A DNA stretch of 64,000 bases from GCA-003244245 sp963822695 (lineage in GTDB: Bacteria; Actinomycetota; Actinomycetes; Mycobacteriales; Pseudonocardiaceae): NCBI GenBank assembly GCA_963822695.1, contig CAWGJH010000008.1, forward strand, positions 1-64,000, written 5' to 3'. A program made the translations under genes and the position numbers. Numbering within the stretch: the stretch's first letter is position 1; each line of letters begins with the position of its first letter. Shown here one piece after another: positions 52,854 through 62,403 of the stretch. The notes beneath the pieces were generated by a model. The model had not been told where the DNA came from and searched no databases. It worked only from the letters and a program-made list of their open reading frames with translations.

Positions 52854-55800
52854 TCCGGCGACGACCGCGCCTGGTCGCGCCGACGATGCCCGGTGGTGAG
52901 GTTCATCTGGAGCCGCCGCCCGAGGTACCCAGGGTCATCCCGGGCAACATCATGCAGAAGATCCTGCCGGTCGTGATGATCATGGCCGTGCTGGGCACGG
53001 TGGCGTATGCCTTCATCGGGAAGGGCGAGAGCAACCCCGTGAGCAACCCGCTGTTCCTGATGTTCCCGATCATGATGGTGCTGTCAACCGCCGGCATGTT
53101 CGCCGGTGGTGGCCGTGGTGGCCAGGCCAAGGCCGAGATGAACGAGGACCGCAAAGACTACCTGCGCTATCTGGGCCAGATGCGGGAGCGGGCCCGGGAG
53201 GCCGCGCAGGAGCAGCGCGCGGCGTTGGAGTGGAGCCATCCCGATCCCGCCGCGCTGTGGTCGATCGCCAGTAGCCGGCGGATGTGGGAACGCCGCAGCG
53301 GCGACTTTGACTTCTGCCACGTGCGGATCTGCCGGGGATCGCAGCGGCTGGCCACTCGGCTGGTGCCACCGCAGACCGGTCCGGTGGACGAGCTGGAGCC
53401 GATCACCACGCTGGCGCTGCGCCAGTTCGTCCGAGCCCATTCCATCGTGCCGGAGCTGCCGATCGCGATCTCGATCCGCGGGTTCGCCGCCATCGGGATC
53501 TCCGGCGAGCCGGCCGCATCGCGGGGGCTGGCCCGTTCAATGGTGGCCCAGCTGGCCACCTTCCACACTCCCGACGATCTGCTCGTTGCCGTGGTCACCG
53601 CCGGGCGGGCGAAGGTGGACTGGGAGTGGGCGAAGTGGCTGCCTCATGTGCAGCACCCGAGCCGCGTCAACGGTGCCGGGCCGGTGCGGATGATGGCTTC
53701 CTCGCTGGCCCAGATCGAGGAGTTGCTCGGCGAGCAGCTCCGGGACCGTCCGCGGTTCGCCCGCAACGCTGCGCCACTGGGCGACGGGCCGCACATCATG
53801 ATCGTCATCGACGGTGGCGAGGTCACCGGAGCGGAGCAGATCATTCTCGAGGAGGGTGTGGCCGGGGTGACCGTGCTCGACCTCTCGGAATCGCTGGGTA
53901 GTGTGACCTCACGCCGTGGATTGCAGCTGGCGATCGAGAATGGTGCGATCGGCGCCCGCGGCGCGGCCGGGGTCGAGCCCTTCGGGTCTCCCGACTCGCT
54001 CGTTGTTGTCGAGGCCGAGGCGGTGGCGCGTGCCCTGTCCCCTTTCCGCCTCGGCGCAGCGGAGCCCCACGGCGAGGACGAGCCGCTGCTGGGCAACACC
54101 GGGTTGCTCGGGTTGCTCGGCCTGCCCGAGGATCCCCATGCCTTCGACGTCGCTCAGGCCTGGCGACCGCGCCCGATCGGGGATCGGTTGCGAGTGCCCA
54201 TCGGGCTTGGCGAGTTTGGCCAGCCCGTGGAGCTGGACATCAAGGAGGCCGCCCAGGGCGGCATGGGCCCGCACGGGCTCTGCGTGGGGGCTACTGGGTC
54301 GGGGAAATCGGAGTTCCTGCGGACTCTCGTGCTGGGCCTGATCGCCACCCACTCGTCGGCGGTGTTGAACCTCGTACTGGTCGACTTCAAGGGTGGCGCG
54401 ACGTTTCTGGGCATGGAGCACGCACCGCACGTCGCCGCGGTGATCACCAACTTGGCTGACGACCTGACCCAGGTCACTCGCATGCAGGACGCGCTGGCCG
54501 GTGAGATGAACCGCCGCCAAGAGCTGTTGCGTACCGCGGGGAACTTCGCCAACGTCAAGGACTACGAGCGGGCCCGGGACAACGGCGCCGACCTCGATCC
54601 GCTACCGGCGCTGTTCGTCGTGATCGATGAGTTCTCCGAGCTGCTTGCCCAGCGGCCGGAGCTCATCGATCTGTTCGTGGCGATCGGCCGGTTGGGTCGC
54701 TCGCTGCAGATGCACCTGCTGCTGGCCTCGCAACGCCTGGAGGAGGGCAAGCTACGGGGCTTGGAGTCTCACCTGTCCTACCGGATCGGGCTGAAGACCT
54801 TCTCCGCTGGGGAGTCCCGGGCGGTGCTGGGCGTACCCGACGCCTACGAGCTACCGCCGGTGCCCGGCTCCGGCTACCTGAAATTCGACACCGCGTCCAT
54901 GGAGCGCTTCAAGGCTGCCTACGTCTCGGGTCCTTACCGCGCCAGCGGGGCCGTCGCTAGGCCTAGCACGGTCGGAGTCACCTCGGACCGGCGGCCGCGG
55001 CTGTTCGTGCCTGACTATGTGGAGCTACCCGAGCCAGCCCTACCCGACACAGCTGAGCCCGCCGCACCCCCAGAAGACGTCCCAGAAAACGTCCCAGGGC
55101 CTAGCGTGCTGGATGTTGTGGTGGCCAAGCTGCGCGGGCAGGGGCCCCCGGCTCACGAGGTGTGGCTGCCGCCGCTGGACGCGCCGCCCTCGCTGGACCA
55201 GCTGTTGCCGCCGCTGTCGCGCACCGAGGATCGCGGATTGTCCCCGGTCGAGTTCTTCGGCAACGGCCGGCTCACCGTCCCGGTCGGGATTGTGGACAAG
55301 CCCTACGAGCAGCGCCGTGACCTGCTCTGGGCGGATCTCTCCGGCGCCGCGGGTCACGCCGTGGTCACCGGCGGCCCGCAGTCGGGCAAGTCCACCCTGC
55401 TGCGCTCGATGGTGATATCGCTGGCGCTCACTCATACCCCCGAGGAGGTGCAGTTCTTCTGCATCGACTTCGGTGGTGGCACGTTGGCGTCACTGGATGG
55501 CCTGCCGCACTGCGGCGGGGTGGCCGGTCGGCAGGAGCCGGACACCGTTCGGCGCATCCTCGCCGAGGTGACCGGGTTGCTCGCCGCCCGGGAGCGGCGA
55601 TTCCGCGTGTTGGGCATCGACTCGATGGCCGATTTCCGGGCCCGCAAGCAGCGCGGCCGATCTCCTGGTCCGGCAGCGGAGTTGCGGGAAGATCCGTTTG
55701 GTGACGTGTTCCTGGTCATCGACGGGTGGCACAGCTTCCGCCAGGAGTTCGACGTCAGCGACCTGGAGATGCGGGTGGTGAACCTGGCTACCCAGGGCCT

Positions 55801-56866
55801 GTCTTACGGGGTGCACGTGATGATCGGCGCCACCCGGTGGGCCGAGATCCGGCCTGCACTGAAAGACCTCCTGGGTACCCGCTTCGAGCTGCGCCTCGGT
55901 GATCCGGGCGAGTCCGATAGTGACCGGCGGGCGGCGCTCAACGTGCCGCCGGGTCGCCCGGGACGGGGGTTGTCCCGGGACAAGCTGCACTTCCTCGCCG
56001 CGCTGCCCAGGATCGACGCGGTCACCAGCGCGCAGGACGTCGGCAGTGGGGTGGCCGACGCGGTCGCGCGTATTCGTGACGGGTGGCGCGGGCACCGTGC
56101 GCCGCGGGTCCGGCTGCTGCCCGAGCGGCTCCCCTACCAGCGGTTGCCCATCACCGGGCCGCAGCAACCGCACCTGATCCCGATCGGGATCAACGAAGCC
56201 GAACTCGCCACGGTGTACCTCGACTTCGCCGCCGAGCCGCACTTCCTGTGCTTCGCCGACGGCGAATCCGGCAAGACCACCCTGCTGCGGACAATCGCCC
56301 GGGGCATCGTGGAGCGCGCCACGCCGGAGCAGGCCCGCATTGTGATCGTCAACTATCGCCGCACCATGCTCGGCTTCGTGGAATCCGATCACCTCCTCGA
56401 GTACGGGATGTCGGCCGACGTGCTGACTCCGATCATCAGTGAGGTGCAACGCTCCCTGCGCAAGCGCTTGCCCGGACCTGGCCTTACCCAACAGCAGCTT
56501 CGGGACCACTCCTGGTGGTCGGGCCCGGAGCTTTACGTCCTGGTCAACGACTACGACCTGGTGGCCACCCAGGGTGGGGTGAACCCGCTCGCGCCGCTGC
56601 TGGAGTTCCTGGCCCAGGCCAAGGACGTGGGGCTGCACCTCATCGTCGCCCGGCGTTGCGGTGGCGCCGCGCGGGCCCTGTTCGAGCCGGTGATCGCCCG
56701 GTTGCGGGAGCTGTCCAGTCCTGGTGTCGTGATGAGTGGCAACCCCGAGGAGGGCCCGCTGCTCGGTAACGTCAAGCCATCCCCGATGCCGCCGGGCCGG
56801 GGCACCCTGGTCGAACGCAAGGCCGGTCGGCAGCTCGTCCAGCTCGCCTGGCTGCCACCGGAGTGA
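52838..56866 (+). CDS. eccC: Type VII secretion ATPase EccC (EccCa and EccCb in one chain)
   Basis: 1342 residues from ATG 52838; an in-frame ATG at 52814 is less well placed. Two membrane helices (about 40-90) are followed by a stalk domain and three FtsK/SpoIIIE ATPase domains with Walker A motifs GATGSGKS (484-491), GGPQSGKS (about 845) and DGESGKTT (about 1141). EccC recognises the C-terminal signal of WXG100 substrates and drives export. A single chain is typical of ESX-4-like systems. eccC lies 4.7 kb before its WXG100 substrates, in the same direction. Confidence 0.95.
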   Translation: MSTVQFRRRPRLVAPTMPGGEVHLEPPPEVPRVIPGNIMQKILPVVMIMAVLGTVAYAFIGKGESNPVSNPLFLMFPIMMVLSTAGMFAGGGRGGQAKAEMNEDRKDYLRYLGQMRERAREAAQEQRAALEWSHPDPAALWSIASSRRMWERRSGDFDFCHVRICRGSQRLATRLVPPQTGPVDELEPITTLALRQFVRAHSIVPELPIAISIRGFAAIGISGEPAASRGLARSMVAQLATFHTPDDLLVAVVTAGRAKVDWEWAKWLPHVQHPSRVNGAGPVRMMASSLAQIEELLGEQLRDRPRFARNAAPLGDGPHIMIVIDGGEVTGAEQIILEEGVAGVTVLDLSESLGSVTSRRGLQLAIENGAIGARGAAGVEPFGSPDSLVVVEAEAVARALSPFRLGAAEPHGEDEPLLGNTGLLGLLGLPEDPHAFDVAQAWRPRPIGDRLRVPIGLGEFGQPVELDIKEAAQGGMGPHGLCVGATGSGKSEFLRTLVLGLIATHSSAVLNLVLVDFKGGATFLGMEHAPHVAAVITNLADDLTQVTRMQDALAGEMNRRQELLRTAGNFANVKDYERARDNGADLDPLPALFVVIDEFSELLAQRPELIDLFVAIGRLGRSLQMHLLLASQRLEEGKLRGLESHLSYRIGLKTFSAGESRAVLGVPDAYELPPVPGSGYLKFDTASMERFKAAYVSGPYRASGAVARPSTVGVTSDRRPRLFVPDYVELPEPALPDTAEPAAPPEDVPENVPGPSVLDVVVAKLRGQGPPAHEVWLPPLDAPPSLDQLLPPLSRTEDRGLSPVEFFGNGRLTVPVGIVDKPYEQRRDLLWADLSGAAGHAVVTGGPQSGKSTLLRSMVISLALTHTPEEVQFFCIDFGGGTLASLDGLPHCGGVAGRQEPDTVRRILAEVTGLLAARERRFRVLGIDSMADFRARKQRGRSPGPAAELREDPFGDVFLVIDGWHSFRQEFDVSDLEMRVVNLATQGLSYGVHVMIGATRWAEIRPALKDLLGTRFELRLGDPGESDSDRRAALNVPPGRPGRGLSRDKLHFLAALPRIDAVTSAQDVGSGVADAVARIRDGWRGHRAPRVRLLPERLPYQRLPITGPQQPHLIPIGINEAELATVYLDFAAEPHFLCFADGESGKTTLLRTIARGIVERATPEQARIVIVNYRRTMLGFVESDHLLEYGMSADVLTPIISEVQRSLRKRLPGPGLTQQQLRDHSWWSGPELYVLVNDYDLVATQGGVNPLAPLLEFLAQAKDVGLHLIVARRCGGAARALFEPVIARLRELSSPGVVMSGNPEEGPLLGNVKPSPMPPGRGTLVERKAGRQLVQLAWLPPE

Positions 56867-57132
56867 CCAGAGAAAGGAAACTCCTCAACGCGCCAATCCG
56901 CGACCCGGAGCGTCACGGTCTCGATAGGGGCGGCAAGAAACGGCTCGGCTGCGGGCGCCTTCGCTAAGAGCACCCGGCGCACCTCCTCGGCCGCGTCACC
57001 GGTCACCACTTCCAGCGTACTTGGTTCATCGCGTGATCATGCTCTCCGGCAGACGGCAGCCATGGGTTACACCCAGCGGGACGCCGAGCGCGACAGGCTG
57101 CGGCGGGGCGACGTCCCGACGCAGGACCGGTG
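56867..57132. other. Gap after eccC
   Basis: A minus-strand frame from GTG 57009 (VVTGDAAEEVRRVLLAKAPAA) looks protein-like for about 40 codons but then runs antisense through eccC, so it is at most a fragment. A plus-strand ORF of 24 codons (57061-57135, MGYTQRDAERDRLRRGDVP) is too short to judge. Confidence 0.3.
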
Positions 57133-57250
57133 CTAAGCAATCTCGGCGCGCGCCTTGGCCAGCAGTTGCCGGGTGTGTTGGGGAGTCTCAGCGTTCACCG
57201 TCAGCCGGTCGAACACCCTGCCGTACAGCTCGGTATCGGATCGCTTGTCC
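57133..57250 (-). pseudogene. C-terminal fragment of an XRE/DUF5753-type regulator
   Basis: The frame DKRSDTELYGRVFDRLTVNA ... LLAKARAEIA resembles the very end of DUF5753 regulators (Tyr-x-x-Val-Phe-Asp-Arg-Leu). Nothing upstream continues it; the methyltransferase gene stops at its right edge. Confidence 0.5.
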
Positions 57251-58095
57251 TAGGGTTTCCGACCGACCGCTCCGACGATGCAGTCCTGGACAGGGTCAAG
57301 CGGCGTGATCCGAGGGCCGTCGGGCCACCAGTCGGCGCACCGGATCAGGCCGGGCTCGACCAAATCCAGGCCCGAAAACATGCCCTCGATCGCGGCGCGA
57401 GTGCGGAACACTCCGCTGCTGCCCAACGGGCTCTGCAGGAAGGTCTGTTCCATCTTGCGGGCGAGTTCACTCAACTCGCTGGTGGTCTGCGGATCGCAGA
57501 AATGGCTGATCGCCACGTAGGAACCCGAGGGCAGGGCCTCTATATATTCGGCCATGATGCTCTGCGGGCTGGGCTCGCCGTCGTAGTGGTGCAGCGTCCC
57601 AAGTTGGAACAGCGCGATCGGCTCAGAGAAGTTAAGGTGCCTGCGGACCATCGTGTCGTTGATGACCTGGCGTGGCTTGAAGATATCAGCAGCGCTGAAG
57701 TGAGTCCGGTCGTTCTCCTCCAGCAGCGCCCGACCGTGCGCGAGGACGACCGGGTCGTTGTCAACGTACACCACGCGGGCCTCCGGCTGGATTCGCTGGG
57801 CAACCTGATGAGTGTTCTCAGCGGTGGGCAGCCCTGACCCACAATCAAGGAACTGGGTGATGCCCGCCTTGCCGGCGAGAAAGCGGGTCACACGGATCAA
57901 AAAATTCCGGTTGTCCCACGTAAATCGGCCGATCTCCGGTGCGACCTGCTCAAGTCGCCGGATGAACTCTCGGTCAACCTCATAGTTATCCTTGCCGCCA
58001 AGGGCCGCGTCATAACACCGGGCGATGCTCGGCTTGGTGGTGTCGATGTGAACTAACGCGACATCATCCGACAGCGGGATGTCGATACCGGACAT
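57250..58095 (-). CDS. SAM-dependent methyltransferase (PF04672/DUF574 type)
   Basis: 281 residues from ATG 58095 (GAGG upstream); the frame is open to 58218. The family pattern is clear: DTTKPSIARCYDAALGGKDNYEVDRE at the start, QFLDCGSGLPTAENTHQVAQ (motif I) and VVYVDNDPVVLAHGRALL. These enzymes are numerous in actinobacteria and mostly of unknown substrate. No partner gene is adjacent. Confidence 0.9.
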   Translation of the reverse strand: MSGIDIPLSDDVALVHIDTTKPSIARCYDAALGGKDNYEVDREFIRRLEQVAPEIGRFTWDNRNFLIRVTRFLAGKAGITQFLDCGSGLPTAENTHQVAQRIQPEARVVYVDNDPVVLAHGRALLEENDRTHFSAADIFKPRQVINDTMVRRHLNFSEPIALFQLGTLHHYDGEPSPQSIMAEYIEALPSGSYVAISHFCDPQTTSELSELARKMEQTFLQSPLGSSGVFRTRAAIEGMFSGLDLVEPGLIRCADWWPDGPRITPLDPVQDCIVGAVGRKP

Positions 58096-58261
58096 CAAGG
58101 GCCTCACAGGCGTTGCAGTACGGATCTGGACCCAGCCAGGGTAGGAGTGCAGACGCGCGCGGTAAACCATGGGTCCGATGTTGATCGTGGTGCCGCCTCG
58201 GAGATGCCGTTCCCGCACACACCAACGGCGCTAAAGCCAAGCGGGCGACGGCACGGGAGCT

Positions 58262-58395
58262 GTGGCAGCCACCCCGGCCGGCCCGAACGGTGATCTCGAC
58301 ATGGTGGCTGCGAGCGTGGAGTTCGAATGCGGCCGGCTGGACGTGGCGGAACCGTTCGCTGCGGCGTCGGTGCGGCGCTGGGACGGCGGCAGCCG
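58262..58395 (+). pseudogene. Fragment of a TPR regulator
   Basis: The plus frame LDMVAASVEFECGRLDVAEP then FAAASVRRWDGGSR resembles a TPR of XRE-type regulators. It has no start and no HTH part. It lies in an otherwise empty 400-base gap between two leftward genes. Confidence 0.35.
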
Positions 58396-58496
58396 GCCCC
58401 CAACTCGCTCGAATGGCCCGCCAGGTCACCACCCACTCGGGCCTGACTCAACCACGCGCGGAAATGGTGGGTGAGGCCGACGTGGATGGCTCCAGG

Positions 58497-61007
58497 TTAC
58501 GAACGCTGGTCGGGGTTGTGGGAATCGAGAATTTCTAAGCTGGCGCGAACCCTCGCGGCGGTGAACGAGTCGTCGAGATCTTCGAAGATCGGCAGCGCTC
58601 GGTGCAAGTACTCGGCTGCCGCCTCTATCTGGTTGAGTTTCTGTAAGGTATCACCGATGCTACGTAGGGTTTGCGCTTCGCCCCATCGGTCACCGATCTC
58701 GCGATAGGTAGTACAGGCTTGCTGGAAATAGCCAAGGGCGTCTTCGAACCGCCAGCGATCCCGGTAGGTATCACCGATATTATGCAGTGCCATGGCTTCG
58801 CCTGATTGGTGGTGGATGGGACGGACGACGGTCAGGGTGCGCTGAAAATAGTCGAGGGCATCTTCGAAATGCTGAAGCTTGCGATGGATGACGCCGATGT
58901 TGAGCAGGGTGAGAGTTTGACCCCATGGGTCGTCGATTTCCTGGAAGATGTGTAGGGCGTGCTGAGAGTGGCCGAGGGCTTCCTTGTATTGCCCAAGATA
59001 AAGGTAGGCCGCACCGAGGCCAACCCGAGCAAGAGCCTCACACCATTGGTCGTCGATTTCCTGGCAGATGGGTAGTGCACGCCGGAATTGGTCGGCGGCT
59101 TCCTCGTATTGCCGAAGGTCAAGATAAACCATCCCGAGAGCGCTCAATGTCCAGGATTCCCCTCGCCGATCGTGCAGGTGCGCAGCGGCAGCGAGGCCAA
59201 CGCGGTAGGTGGCGATCAGGTCGGCCCAGTGTTTACGCAGGTTGAAGAAGCTCCACAGGGCAAGGGGGAGTTTCCAGGCGATGACGTGCTCACCAGCCTC
59301 GGCGGCGTGGCGAATGGCTGCCACCAGGTTCGCCCGTTCGGCCTCACACCAGTCGAGGGCCTGGCCATAGGTAGTGAACTCCAGCGGCGAACAGGCTACC
59401 TCTGGGTCGTCGAGGGGGACGCGGCGGCGGTGCGGGTCAAGGATGCGGTCGGCGGCATCGCCGGTATGCAGGTACCAGGTGAGCACTCGCCGCACGGCAG
59501 CGGCACAGTCGTGCTCGTTTTCCTCCGCCTTGGCGCACTCCGCGGCATAGACCCGCAGCAGGTCGTGGAGCCGGTACCGGTCTGCACCGGTCTCCTCGAT
59601 CAGATGCGTGCCCACCAGGGTTTCCAGCAGCCGTCGTGCCCGAGCGGCGGTGGTGTCGGTGAGTGCGGCGGCGGCCGGGACGCTGATGTCCGCTCCGGCG
59701 TGCAGGCCGAGCAATCGGAACGCGCGCGCCGCTTCGGGCGGTAACGCGTGGTAGGACCACGAGAACACCGCACGCACCGCCGTGGCCTCGTCCTCCTCCT
59801 CGGCGGTGGTGAGCAGGTCCAGGCGGTCGTGCACCACCGCCAGCTCGCCGGCCAGGCCAGCCAGCGTGGCGTGCGGGTGAGTGGCGGCCCGTTCGGCCAC
59901 GATAAGCAACGCCAGCGGCAAGTAAGCGCACCGGCTGGCCAGCTCGACAGCCGCTTCGGGTTCGGCTGCGACCCGGGCGCTCCCGATGACATCGCGCAGT
60001 AACGCGGTCGCTTCGGCCGGGGGCAGCAGGTCCACAGTGACCCGGATGGCTCCGTCATGGGCAATGAGGCCGGACAGGCGGCTGCGACTCGTCACCACGA
60101 CCCGACAGGTGGATGAGCCAGGCAGCAACGGCCGTACCTGTTCAGCGGTGTGGGCATTGTCCAGCACGAGCAAGACGCGGCGCCCATCGAGCAAGGAACG
60201 GTACAGCGCGGCCCTCGCTCCTAATCCGGCAGGAATCCGTTCAGCAGGCACATTTAAGGCACGCAAGAACTCTTCCAGGGCCTGTTCCGGTGCCATCGGT
60301 GAGCCAGGATCGTAGCCGCGCAGGTTCACAAACAACTGCCCCTCGGGGAAGCGATCACGGACCCGATGCGCCCAGCGCACCGCCAGGGCGGTCTTGCCCA
60401 CCCCCGCGGTGCCGACGATCACCACGATCGCCATGGCCGCGGACCGGCTCCCCTCATCCTGGGCAAGGAGGGCATCGAGCGTGGCCAGCTCAGCATCCCG
60501 ACCGGTGAAATGTGCCACATCCATCGGCAACTGCCAAAGCACAGGCAGTGGTCCGGCTGGGGACCGGTCAGCTGGGGCCCCCACGACCCAGGATATCGCC
60601 GCCAGCGCGGGGTCGTGCATCGATGATTGTAGATCAGGTTTCCTCGTCGTGGCCAGTGACTCGAAGGACACCGGTGTGGTAGGCTGGCCTAGCTTCCTCC
60701 GTTGCCGTTCCTCCCGCTTGCGCTCACGGTCTGCCGTCAGCGCTGCTCGGTGCAGCGAGCGCCAGTCCTCGTCCCGCTCGGCAGCTAACGCCTTGATCAG
60801 GACATCGAACTTCTCCCACGCCGGGACGACAGACCAGGTCTCGAACCAACCCGCGATCGTACTCCCTGCCAGCTCAAGGCCGGCAGCCGACGCCCAACGG
60901 TCGATTTGACGAGGTGACGGATCTTCGTTCGCCGCCAGCGCTTTCTTCACACGGCTCCACAGGCGCGTAACCTCTGCGGGGACGGGCACGAACTCAGTCT
61001 CGTCCAC
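58497..61007 (-). CDS. NB-ARC/TPR STAND regulator-like protein
   Basis: 836 residues. An N-terminal helical domain (about 10-90, SRVKKALAANEDPSPRQIDRWAS ... GSTIAGWFETWS) resembles an XRE-like or effector domain. A charged linker leads to an NB-ARC ATPase with P-loop GTAGVGKT (199-206), RRVLLVLDNAHTAEQ and RVVVTSRSRLSGL. At least six TPRs follow (about 600-825). Related AfsR/SARP-like STAND proteins act in signalling and gene control. No output gene is adjacent. It is separated from esxB by a small membrane protein gene on the other strand. Confidence 0.85.
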   Translation of the reverse strand: MDETEFVPVPAEVTRLWSRVKKALAANEDPSPRQIDRWASAAGLELAGSTIAGWFETWSVVPAWEKFDVLIKALAAERDEDWRSLHRAALTADRERKREERQRRKLGQPTTPVSFESLATTRKPDLQSSMHDPALAAISWVVGAPADRSPAGPLPVLWQLPMDVAHFTGRDAELATLDALLAQDEGSRSAAMAIVVIVGTAGVGKTALAVRWAHRVRDRFPEGQLFVNLRGYDPGSPMAPEQALEEFLRALNVPAERIPAGLGARAALYRSLLDGRRVLLVLDNAHTAEQVRPLLPGSSTCRVVVTSRSRLSGLIAHDGAIRVTVDLLPPAEATALLRDVIGSARVAAEPEAAVELASRCAYLPLALLIVAERAATHPHATLAGLAGELAVVHDRLDLLTTAEEEDEATAVRAVFSWSYHALPPEAARAFRLLGLHAGADISVPAAAALTDTTAARARRLLETLVGTHLIEETGADRYRLHDLLRVYAAECAKAEENEHDCAAAVRRVLTWYLHTGDAADRILDPHRRRVPLDDPEVACSPLEFTTYGQALDWCEAERANLVAAIRHAAEAGEHVIAWKLPLALWSFFNLRKHWADLIATYRVGLAAAAHLHDRRGESWTLSALGMVYLDLRQYEEAADQFRRALPICQEIDDQWCEALARVGLGAAYLYLGQYKEALGHSQHALHIFQEIDDPWGQTLTLLNIGVIHRKLQHFEDALDYFQRTLTVVRPIHHQSGEAMALHNIGDTYRDRWRFEDALGYFQQACTTYREIGDRWGEAQTLRSIGDTLQKLNQIEAAAEYLHRALPIFEDLDDSFTAARVRASLEILDSHNPDQRS

Positions 61008-61160
61008 GGGATCAATTATGCGCTACATCCCGCCGGTGCGACCTCACACTGATCGGCCGACTCGATGCGACTCGGTCCGAGTCCGCCCGTCCGGCTCGCG
61101 TCCACCCAACTCCGCCCGAAAAACTTCCTCGGACGCGGTCCGCCCGGGAACCTTATCTGC

Positions 61161-61361
61161 ATGAATACCATCCTTTTCGTAGCGACCTGGCTGACGGTGA
61201 CGTTCTGCGTCGGCGTATTGGTCGGGTCAGGTCTGCACACCATGAGCATCGACCGGCGGTATTGGCGCCTGGCGAGGCTCGTCCGCCATCTCAATGAGCT
61301 CAACGCGGCGCGGGATGGAAATCCGGCGGAGCACACTCCTCGCTTCGTCAATGTCCGATAA
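61161..61361 (+). CDS. Small single-span membrane protein
   Basis: 66 residues from ATG 61161. One membrane helix (about 3-27, ILFVATWLTVTFCVGVLVGSGL) and a basic cytoplasmic tail (DRRYWRLARLVRHLNELNAAR). Unknown; it sits between the STAND gene and the WXG100 pair. Confidence 0.45.
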   Translation: MNTILFVATWLTVTFCVGVLVGSGLHTMSIDRRYWRLARLVRHLNELNAARDGNPAEHTPRFVNVR

Positions 61362-61593
61362 GTGCCCGCTGTTCTGGCGTATTCCTTCGAATGGGGAGGA
61401 TTCGGGCGGCGCGTGAGCTGCGGCAGTGCCCTCCCACCGAGCTCGCGGAGTTGCCGCCTCGCCCGCGAGCCCCCGCGCACGGGTCGCGGCGTTCGCGCTT
61501 GCAACGTTCTGCGACCAGGTGGTCACGCTGTGGAACCAGATCTGGCATTGTGTCGTCTCTGAGTAGTCAGATCGATCAAGGAGACCGCGGCAG

Positions 61594-61908
61594 ATGGCAC
61601 AGCAGTTCGGCGCGCAGTTCGAGCAGATGCAGGCGGCGGCCCAGCACGTCGCCGAGGTGAACCAGAGCGTGCAGAGCCAGCTCTCGGCTTTGCGCAATCA
61701 GCTGGCCCCGCTGGCAGGGGCGTGGAAGGGCCAGGCGGCGACCGCCTTCCAGATGCTGATGGCGCGGTGGGATACCGACGCGCGCCAGCTCAACGAGGCA
61801 CTCAACGGCATCGGTGAGCAGATCCGGGGATCCGGGACCACCTATGCGCAGGCCGACGAGACCGAGCACCAGGCCTACTCGCGGATCAGCCAGGCGTTGG
61901 GCAACTGA
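61594..61908 (+). CDS. WXG100 protein, EsxB-like
   Basis: 104 residues, a helical hairpin with WKG at 44-46 and the C-terminal export signal YAQADE (Y-x3-D/E). AAGGAG lies upstream. Together with the next gene it forms the expected secreted heterodimer of the ESX-4-like system. Confidence 0.93.
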   Translation: MAQQFGAQFEQMQAAAQHVAEVNQSVQSQLSALRNQLAPLAGAWKGQAATAFQMLMARWDTDARQLNEALNGIGEQIRGSGTTYAQADETEHQAYSRISQALGN

Positions 61909-61958
61909 GTGCTCGCCCAGGCCCCGCCCTACCACACAAGATTGAAGGAGAGAGACCT

Positions 61959-62246
61959 GTGAGCGAGATCCTGGTCACGTTCGGCGAGCTTGAGAGCGCG
62001 CGGAGCTCGATTCAGACGACGTGGACGAACATCAGCCGGGAGATGGACGACCTCAAGAGGTACCTGCAGCCGATGGTCGAGACCTGGACCGGCGACGCGT
62101 CGAGCGCCTACCAGGCCCACCAGGCGCAGTGGGATCGATCGGCGAACGACTTGAACCAGGTGCTGAACCAGATCGGGGTAGCGCTGGGCACGTCGAGCGA
62201 GAACTACCAGCACGGGGAAGCAGTGAACCGGGCGCGTTGGTCGTAA
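61959..62246 (+). CDS. WXG100 protein, EsxA-like
   Basis: 95 residues from GTG 61959 (GAAGGAGAG upstream), helical hairpin with WTG at 43-45. Fifty bases after the first WXG100 gene and 157 before rplM, as esxT/esxU lie next to rplM in mycobacteria. Confidence 0.93.
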   Translation: MSEILVTFGELESARSSIQTTWTNISREMDDLKRYLQPMVETWTGDASSAYQAHQAQWDRSANDLNQVLNQIGVALGTSSENYQHGEAVNRARWS

Positions 62247-62403
62247 CCGTGCCGGGTGAGGTCTCCGGGTCGCCGCCGGGTAGCAGCCCGCCCGGCGGCG
62301 ACCCCGTTTTGACCGGGTCGCGCGGCGGCCGGTATCGTTTCCCCGCTGCTGTAGACCCTGCGAACTGCGACAATCCTGCGAACTGCGATAACGAGGTAGG
62401 TCC

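Noticed and set aside
55490..56638. 382-codon frame opposite eccC
   Set aside because: Antisense shadow; eccC has clear domains throughout.
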